DNA from: Monodelphis domestica
Lineage: Eukaryota; Chordata; Mammalia; Didelphimorphia; Didelphidae
Reading direction: 5' to 3'
Length of the DNA stretch: 64,000 nucleotides
Assembly (NCBI RefSeq): GCF_027887165.1
Contig: NC_077232.1
Span: 2,135,662 to 2,199,661, forward strand
Shown here: one piece after another, positions 56,380-64,000 of the stretch
Position numbering within the stretch: the first letter of the stretch is position 1
How the letters are laid out: each line of letters begins with the position of its first letter
Notes under the pieces: generated by a model
Told to the model about the DNA's origin: nothing
Databases searched by the model: none
What the model saw: the letters and a program-made list of their open reading frames with translations, nothing else
Program-made: the position numbers and the translations under genes

Positions 56380-59130
56380 CTGTCATCTGGCACCCCGCTG
56401 GCGCCCCCTAGGATGGGACTCCTCTATCAAACGAGTAAAGATTAATGTTGGACAGGCTCTTTCTAGCCTGTCTGCAACTAAAAAGACATCTTCGTTGTCC
56501 AAACCAAATCCTAAAGCTGAAGTCTTTAAGACTCCAGGGTTAAACCCAGATCTTGGTGAGGAGAGACTCCCCACCTAGAGAAGAGGCTGTGTTAGAAGGA
56601 AGGCAGCTAGGTCAACAGTCCCCATCAGGGCTCTCCCGTTCAGGTTTGGCAGCCACCAACAGCCCCTCCTCTTCCTCCTCCTCCTCCTCCTGCTCCTCCT
56701 GAGAATTTTCCTCCACTTAGGGGAGGGAGGAGTAAATGGACCTTCGTGACCCCCAGATTCTTGGTGCTAGCAGGGGGGATCCATCTTTCAAGCCCATGTC
56801 ACCCGCCTCTTCAAATGTTTATGCTTAAGGCTCCTGGAGCAAAAGTTTCTCTTCACTGCTCACAGTTTCTAGAGAGCCGGTACCTTGGGAAAGGCAGGAT
56901 GGGTTTTTTCATTCCTTCTTGCTCCTTTTTTCTTCCTCAAGACCTTGAGTAAACACTTTAAGTTTTCAAAGCATTCTTCTCTCAGGTGGTGTTTAATGCT
57001 TGTTTTGTTACAGGTCCTGCCTCAATGTTTTCCTAATGGGACATTGACAAAAATGTTTCAGAGCGCCTCTAAACTTGGCAGCCATAAATCTTATTCCTCA
57101 TCTTGGGTGGGAGCTCCCCCCCCCGAGGGCAGAAAAAAGATTTATTTGGAACACACAAGGGGAAATTTTACCCCATAATTTGGCTATTGTCTCCGATTTA
57201 ATATTAAAGATCTCTATATGCAACTTTGGGAAATTGCTACTTAGTCTGAAAATGTATTACGATCGTATGACTTTCTGGTGATCGTTGTGTATAAATTAGC
57301 TAGACTGAATTCTGCACAAGGCCTATGACCAGAGACTCGTTTATTTTCACTAGGGAGTGAGCTTCCAAGCTGTTTGCATGTGATTAATAGCCAGCTCAAC
57401 ACCAAGAGAGGAGGTTCCCTTTTCAAAGGCAAAAATTCATCCTGGATGCTCAGACAGTCCGACAAAGGGTATGGATTATTGAGGAGGACTTTTTCTGAGA
57501 TTTCTGTTTGGGACTTTAACATGAGAGGGCCTTTAAAAAGAGCAACACGTGATTACGTGTTAACGTGGGGGTTTTAGACGTTTGATTTGGTCATCGTGTA
57601 TGTGAATTTATATATGTCTGAAGTACTTGGTATATGGCTAAAATGGGAACTTGAGTACCATGAATAAGAAGAGATTCCTATCTACTCAAATAGAATTTGT
57701 TATAAATGTCATAATGGATGCACACAAGATACGTATGAAGCTGCACTGTGAAAAAAATTAAATTTTATGCAAACTGTGTATAGTTCAATTGGCAAAGGAA
57801 ATCTGGCCAGTCCAGAAATCAAATAAGATTCGCTATTAGGTCATTAAATATTAAGGAAACTTTTTTAAGGAACTTTAATCAAAGCCAAATTTGGAAGTTG
57901 TTAAGTAATTAATTAATGTATTGGGAATCGTTTAATATCAAGGTTTTAAACACATAAAACATAAGTGTTAAATTGAAAAGAAAGGAATTCATTTTTCCCT
58001 CAGCAAAAGACGATTTTACTGGCAATATAGACAAAGGCAGCCAATGGAGCAGGAATAAACCCTGCCAGTCTTAGAAACTTTCCAAAAGGAATTTAAGCCC
58101 TTCCCCAGGCACAGGAAGGAGATCAGAGTGCCTGCAATTACCTAACACTTATATTAAGGGACTAATACAGCAAAAAACATTCTAGACAGGTAGAAGTTCT
58201 CAGTTACCTTATTTAAACTTTAGACATAAAATGTGAAAGCCCTGAGACATTAGTTGACAGCTAGAACAGATTTTGATCTGATAATAAGATATATTAACAG
58301 GAATTTTAAGAGTTTATTAGAGCATGTCCAAATACCATAATCTCTATATATTATTATTAACTAGAATATGAGCTTTTCTAGAAACCCCCCAAAAAAGGGG
58401 GGGGTTAGTTGAAACTGCACAATCTGGCTATGTGATAAAACTGCAAAGTCCAAACTACAAATTCGGAATTCTAAAGAAGCTCAAGTTAAAAACATGTTTC
58501 CTCTTTAGCCACAACAATTGATATGTTAAAGTTAGTTAAACCAAATTAGTAATACAATGATTGATGAATAATTGGATCCATTGTTTAAGATGCTAATGTG
58601 AATATATCAGAATTAAAAGATTTGTGGTTCACGTGGCTAGAACAAAATTTTGAGAAAATATATAAATTGCCATTTTATACATCAACATGTCAATCTTTCC
58701 TGTAAATGATTTGCTGTGAATCATAATACATTCATGGTGTAAAATTCAGATGACATTTTGAAAAGTTAAGCATATTAACCCTTCAAAGGAGTTTTTTTTG
58801 GAATTGCTAGTATACAAACCCCATCTAGAGTTAAATAAACAGACACTGGCTGGCAACCAGAAGCAGGTTTTTGATTACAAATACTTTCATTGGCTACTGG
58901 AAAATGAATTCCATTATCCACCTTTATGTACGGGAACACATTTATTTTTGAAAACAAAGATCCTATGAGTTAAAACACTATTAAAGATTTTATTTTATTT
59001 TTTGAGTAAACCTTTCTCATCAAACACCCCTCTCTCCTGTTATAGCAAGTTACTGGTTATCCCCTCCTTTTTGCTACTGCATAAAGAGGATTTTTAGACA
59101 GCACTAAAAAGTTGTTTCACCACTATAGTG
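56380..59130. other. Unassigned segment with CpG clusters
   Basis: About 2.7 kb with no open frame above 100 codons. A (TCC)n-rich tract lies at 56664-56702. CpGs are more common at 56380-56420 and 57540-57600 than in the surrounding AT-rich DNA. TGGCGCCC at 56399 resembles the start of a lysine-tRNA primer-binding site, but the rest does not match well. The right part may belong to the class II ERV that resumes at 60235. I do not assign a function. Confidence 0.35.
57545..57568 (+). promoter_or_regulatory. Three ACGTG motifs at 8-base spacing
   Basis: ACGTG begins at 57547, 57555 and 57563, giving the units ACACGTGA, TTACGTGT and TAACGTGG. ACGTG is the core bound by bHLH-PAS and bHLH-ZIP factors (hypoxia, circadian and MYC-type). 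The equal spacing is seen directly; a regulatory role is only inferred. Confidence 0.25.
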
Positions 59131-59277
59131 TGTGACAAGGAAATCACTTTAAAAGACTGATATATATTAATTTAAGGTCGCCAAGGAATTCAGCTATGTA
59201 ATTCCTAAATGAAAACTCAAGTCAGCAGTCAACCTTTTATGGAGTTTTTAATTACAAACAGGAGGAAGAAAGGTATT

Positions 59278-59308
<31 letters not shown>

Positions 59309-59313
59309 AAGGG

Positions 59314-59382
<69 letters not shown>

Positions 59383-59397
59383 AGAGAGAAAGGGGAG

Positions 59398-59486
<89 letters not shown>

Positions 59487-60234
59487 GGAGAGAAGGGAAT
59501 AGGGCTTAAATACCCCCTCTGTTTAGGCTGGGCCAAAAAGCTCAAGCCCTTAGATAGCTGAGGCAAAGAAAAGAGATCAGTCCCTATCACTCATGTGTCC
59601 AAAATGGAGAAACAGTCTCAGGGGCCTCCACATCCAGCTTCCTTCAGAGCAAGCTTCTCAGAGCACAACCTCTCAGAGCAAACCCTCTCCAACCACTCCT
59701 AGTCCTCAGACCCCACTATCTTTGAGGAAACCATCTAAGATCCCTCCCCTCAGTTCTCACATCTACCAATCACTGTCCATGTCTTCCCTGTGCCAATGGT
59801 GGCTCTAGCTTAACCCAGGACCTCCCAGAGGTCTGTGGCTTTACACATGTCTGTTGAAGGTCATATTCTCAAATAATTAAATCTTGATCCTTTTGCTGCA
59901 GCCCTTCCTAAATCTTGTTGGGACTGAGTAGGGTGGAGATTGTAAGTTCCAAGACCTGGTTCTGTCATTCCAAGTATCTCTATTGTATCAATTCTAAAAT
60001 CAATCATGACTCAAAGAACTTCCTGTTCTATGCTTAAGCATAGGTCAAAGCCCTTTCCATTGTTCAGCAAAAGGTTTCTGTCCTAAAGTAATCTTAAGTA
60101 GGGAGGAGAAGGACCCTCCCTTGCCAAGGAGGTTCACATTCCAATAGACTATCAGTAGGAAATTTTTCAAGTATGAAATTTCCCAATGGTGAAATTTCCA
60201 ACATTTATAAGTCTAAGAAATTTTAAGGTTTACA
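59131..60234 (-). mobile_element. Solo LTR, family A, minus orientation
   Basis: Starts TGTGACAAGG, ends GGTTTACA, flanked by AGTG at 59127-59130 and 60235-60238, a perfect four-base target duplication. It is the inverted counterpart of 39716-40604 and nearly identical in U5. Read on the minus strand it has the same promoter box, purine/pyrimidine tract and poly(A)-like signal. It sits inside a class II ERV remnant whose env continues at 60239. No internal genes. Confidence 0.92.
59279..59494. repeat. (GA)n tract inside LTR
   Basis: About 215 bases of GA repeats with a few interruptions (GGGA, AAGGGG, ACAGAAAG), in the same LTR position as the 76-base (CT)n tract at 40386. The Arg-Glu and Ser-Leu frames across it are artefacts. 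Confidence 0.95.
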
Positions 60235-60238
60235 AGTG

Positions 60239-61833
60239 ACGTACATAAATAAAGCTTCTATGCAGCAAAGTTAGTGAGAACATTACACTTGTTTGAAGTA
60301 AATATTTTAGCAATTGCTAGGTTGTGTGAACATGCAACCAACCTGTTTCCAGATTATGATAATGATTGGAATTGGGGTATTATTGATTATGAATGGAAAT
60401 TGTCCTTTAAAAAGAAAATAACCACATTTATTGTACTTTGCTTTTATTGATATCTGATGCTTAGTCTATGCATGTATATTTCTAAACAAGATCATTTCCC
60501 CTGCATTCATGAGATTCTGATTGGCCTACAATTAAATGTCACAAGTACTATTTAGCTATTTACTAGGGATATGTAATCTAAATTTTTTAGTTAAAGGTCA
60601 GGACCTTTAGGACACATCCTCGCCATGACTCCCACAACAACAACAAGCCACATGACCATCCCTGCAGGAAGATGATGAAGAGAATGCAGATACAGAGAGA
60701 CTGTTTTAAAAATAAAACACAACAATTTAAGATGCTCTACCAACCCGGGAACAAATAAGACACCTGCAGCACAAGCACAAGCAAAGATTTTCACCTCCTG
60801 AATGTACTGCTGCCTTCAACTTTACAGCAATGACTCTGACTTTCTTGGTGGTCCTACAGATGCATATGTTATCCCCCGTTACTTTTAGAATTTCTTGTTT
60901 AGGATGTATTTTAACAAATTGTTTTAACCCCTCCACATTTGCTACCACTGTATTTGTTGTTGAACAACCACCTTTTATTATGCTTCCTGTTAATATGACT
61001 GCTGACTGGTATGATGATCTAGACACTCATGCCCTACAATTAATTCCCCAGAGTTTAAGCCTCTCTAAGTGTTCCATTGCATCCCCTATTTTGGGTATTA
61101 TTGCACTCCTCTCTGTCATTACATCCCTAGGCTCTACCCTACGTCAAGTCCAAATTGAATTAAAGTCACTCTAATTAAAAAACAAAAAAAGGGGGGAGAT
61201 GTTGGGAACCATCAAAGATCATGCTGTTTGACATGCTCACACATGGAAAGCTGGGGACTGCAAAGCAGCCCCCAGGAAGAATGGAAATACCCAATAAAAC
61301 CCCTCAAGTGACTTTCCTTATTAACATCACCTTATTATTGGAATTGCTATGATTATTATTCTTTCTTAGCCCCAAGAAAAATAAATGGGAGCAACATGCT
61401 TGCAGGGTTAATATAGATGTTCCACTCTGTCCCCCCAGAATATTATCAGGAGATCCTATTTACAAAATTAAACCTGAGGATTCTTATATACCCACTTAGA
61501 TAGGACCCTTTTTTCTAGGTATAAAAACTCCTAGAAAATCTGTGCTCTGAATTCCCCAACCTATATCTAGGTCATGTTGATTCTACCCTCTGACCCTGCA
61601 CTTAAAAACAATGTTTTGTTGATTATCTCCTTAGGCTTCGCATCTGTCATTAGGATCTATGGAAACATGTATGTTGACAATGAAACTATATGCCAAGTAG
61701 ATGTCTGATCATGATTGTATAAAATAAAGCCAAGCCTCAGCCAAGGAGGAGCAGTTTCTTTGTGAAACCCTGTGCTGCAGGTTGAATACAAAAGCTATCT
61801 CCCAGTCATCATTATTTCTCCTAAGTTGCAACA
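60239..61833 (+). mobile_element. Broken class II (ERV-K/betaretrovirus-like) ERV, env 3' part and LTR
   Basis: The env-like region ends with a 114-codon open piece (60830-61174) whose hydrophobic segment near its C-terminus suits a transmembrane anchor. A polypurine tract (AAAAAAAGGGGGGAGA) at 61184-61199 leads directly to a 634-base LTR at 61200-61833, TGTTGGGA to TTGCAACA. The LTR has a TATAAAA box at 61718 and an overlapping AATAAA. The family-A solo LTR interrupts the element on its left side. The remainder of the provirus is lost or unrecognisable. It is a fossil with several breaks. Related LTR copies lie at 5890-6163, 6463-7436 and 35370-35485. Confidence 0.7.
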
Positions 61834-63058
61834 CCCATTCAGAAGAAACCCTAGGCTTTGCAGTTCATAGGTCGTCTTGCAAAAAGAGTGATCATGAGTT
61901 CACTCCAAGCTGAGACTTTTTAAACACTGTTAAGGGTTAAATAAGGGATTAGATTCTTTCCTGGACAGAAGATGAGGTCCTTTAACACCTCCTTAAATAT
62001 TGCTTCATTTTACGAATCCTCTCATTCTTCTGCCTGTCTGCTCATTTTTTGCTGATCCCTAACTTGGAGATCATGAAGCAGATACAGAAAAGAACAGAAA
62101 GTATCATACCTCATCTCCTACATCCACAGATACAGAGTAGGAGAAGGAGCTGAGTCCATCTTTTTGAGGGTTCAGTGTATAGAAGCCCAGCTCTTCTCAA
62201 CTTTTGTCCCAATTTTTAGACTTCAAAGATGGTTCCAGTTCCTATTGTTCTCTTTAGAATGTTGCCTCTTCTCCCATCATTGTTTCACCTGAATTGTTAA
62301 TGTTCAACCTGCCTTTCTTTGAATTCTAAATAATAATGGTAAAGTTCTTAAGCAAAAGAAATGTCTCAGGGGCCCTTCATTGGACACTTCCTGCCAAGTT
62401 GATGTCAAAAGATTAATGATTTCTTTGTGCCTGAGATTTAAGGCAGCAGGATTATCAATCATACTACTCTTCATTTTGAAAAGGAGACTTAAAAAAATTT
62501 TGCTAAAATAGAAACGAACCCTATAATGTTCACACCCACATTCTTCAAGGATCACACATCTCTACATAAATGTGTTACCATCTACATATTCTCCCTTTTG
62601 ACTTACCTCTTCTTCCTTGCCCTCAACTTAATTGGTCTAACTGGGTAACCCTTACCCCTCAATGCATTCAAATATCCATGGGCAGTGGAGGCAGGCATTT
62701 AGAGGATCTGGGCTGGAAATCCTGTGAGGGAGCAAGTATCTTTTTTTCAGGCATTTCCCAATTTGGGGCTCTGATGTCCTCCATCTATTCAGAAACATCT
62801 GAAATCACCTGAAAGTGTTTCTCTGCTCACATAACTTACACTGCTCACTGCTCTCTTGTAAATTAGACAAATCTCTTTATATTCAAACAGCATTTGCAAA
62901 CTCATTCAATGTATATTGATTCATATAGAAGAGCTTAAAATATGTTGCCTCTTCATGTTTTTGAAAGTCAGTTTAGCAAACCTCATCAGACTGGTGATTC
63001 ATGGGATCTACAGAGAAGACCAACTAGTTCTTCATTCCTCTGTGTTCTTTATTAGTCA
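61834..63058. other. Unassigned DNA
   Basis: About 1.2 kb without a recognised gene or repeat. Frames of 80-83 codons on both strands have no domain. Confidence 0.4.
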
Positions 63059-63138
63059 GCCAGTCAAACAGCCTTTATCAAGTGACTACTATGTCCTAGG
63101 CCCACAGTTATGCCTATGGTAAATTATGGATACAAAGG

Positions 63139-63182
<44 letters not shown>

Positions 63183-63560
63183 TGCATACACAGTGTTCCT
63201 GCTCAATATAATGTAGCAGATAGAATTCAATCATGTATGTACAAACAAGATATAGACAGGACATATTGGGAGTAGTCAGAGTGAAGGGAGGAAGAAAAAG
63301 GGGAAGGCAGGAAGATAAAGGAGACCTGGGAAAGGATTCTTGCAGAAAGTGGAACTTTAGCAGAGATTTGATGGAATAATACATATAAATGAGGTGATGG
63401 GAGCATAGAAACAACAAATTTGGATAATTGAATGACTAGATGGTATGCGTTTGCGAGAGGAGTTGAAGATGACACTATAGCAATAAGATGGAATTTCAGC
63501 AAATGGTTGGATTTGTGTATAGGTAAAGGTAAAGTAATTCGTTCTATTTTAGACATTTTA
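63059..63560 (-). repeat. L2 LINE 3' end with internal (CA)n
   Basis: CAGCCTTTATCAAGTGACTAC, then ATGTCCTAGGCCC starts the reverse complement of the L2 end. After the microsatellite, the text AAAGGATTCTTGCAGAAAGTGG and TTTAGCAGAGATTTGATGG continues the same L2 region. A (CA)n microsatellite (63141-63179) expanded inside it. Confidence 0.6.
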
Positions 63561-63637
63561 AGATACCTCTAGGATATTCAGTTCAAAGGTCAAAAAGCAG
63601 TTACTAAAGAGAGGTTGTACATCATTAAAGAGTTTAG

Positions 63638-63640
<3 letters not shown>

Positions 63641-63682
<42 letters not shown>
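63641..63682. repeat. (TG)n microsatellite
   Basis: Twenty-one TG units. The DNA from here to the window end has no recognised gene. Confidence 0.95.
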
Positions 63683-63684
<2 letters not shown>

Positions 63685-64000
63685 GGTGGAGGGAGATAGA
63701 AATAAAGCAATGGGAAGTGGGAGATTGAGGATGGCACTTGAGTAATGGCAAGGTGATGGTCAGAATCATCCAGATACGATTGGTATATGGAGTAGAAGGA
63801 TGTTAATCATTGAGAATTGGTTCAGAAAGTTGTGAGGCACTTTACACACTTTACACTTTCCTCCTTCATATGATTCCCAATCTGGCTCTCATTTTAAATG
63901 TCAGCCTTCTCTTTCCCATGGATCGGGAGTCAGAGACATTGTTAGACAGTATTTCCTGATAGCAAACCACAATTTTACTTCATTAAATTGTAATCATTCC

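Noticed and set aside
56399-56416. Lysine-tRNA primer-binding site
   Set aside because: TGGCGCCC matches the first eight bases but the remainder agrees poorly and no LTR end immediately precedes it.
59209-59590. Long Arg-Glu and Ser-Leu open frames
   Set aside because: They are translations of the (GA)n tract within the solo LTR; the same applies to the Ser-Leu frame at 40289-40489.
63124-63417. 97-codon minus frame with Val-Cys repeats
   Set aside because: It arises from the (CA)n microsatellite in an L2 fragment.
1-64000. CRISPR array, operon or other prokaryote-type system
   Set aside because: No spaced short repeats or clustered genes exist; all repeats are eukaryotic retroelements, a DNA transposon end and microsatellites.

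Overview
This window is mammalian nuclear DNA and almost certainly marsupial. It is AT-rich and gene-poor, filled with L1 and HAL1-like LINEs, L2 and RTE LINEs, CORE-SINEs, several endogenous-retrovirus LTR families and one hAT fragment with SPIN-type ends. The tRNA-headed CORE-SINE at 16698-16900 and the LTR and L1 types are those expected in a didelphid such as Monodelphis. The species is an inference; the repeat types are read directly.

Host coding content is small. One gene looks whole: a single-exon Mas-related G-protein-coupled receptor (MRGPR) at 49236-50204 on the plus strand. A decayed paralogue lies at 26279-27210 in the same orientation. Both copies share upstream sequence, a putative 5' UTR splice acceptor and a downstream SINE, so they are products of a segmental duplication of an MRGPR unit. 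The third host-derived item is a full-length processed stomatin (STOM) pseudogene at 11963-15012, with poly(A) signal, A tail and a 15-base target-site duplication. It landed in the 5' UTR of an older minus-strand L1.

Layout: 1-8.3 kb holds L1, L2 and class II LTR fragments; 8.4-9.7 kb two solo LTRs; 10.1-15.1 kb the L1/HAL1 carrying the STOM retrocopy; 16.7-21.2 kb a SINE and a 4 kb L1; 22-25.9 kb LTR-like repeats, a SINE and ORF1-type L1; 25.9-27.6 kb the MRGPR pseudogene; 27.7-39.7 kb L1, L2, SINE, LTR and SPIN fragments; 39.7-47 kb LTR, RTE and L1 repeats; 48.65-50.6 kb the MRGPR gene; 51.6-54.8 kb a broken class I ERV; 55-59.1 kb mostly unassigned; 59.1-61.8 kb a solo LTR sitting in the 3' part of a class II ERV; then an L2 and microsatellites to the end.

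The genes do not form a pathway or operon. The window records receptor-family birth and death in a locus kept in flux by retrotransposons. I found no convincing new multi-gene system. The more interesting items are the intact/broken receptor pair and its shifted tail frame, the nested STOM retrocopy, two nearly identical inverted solo LTRs bracketing the receptor with their own duplications preserved, and three ACGTG motifs at exact 8-base spacing near 57.55 kb. Boundaries of old repeats are approximate, and family names come from pattern recognition, not a database search.
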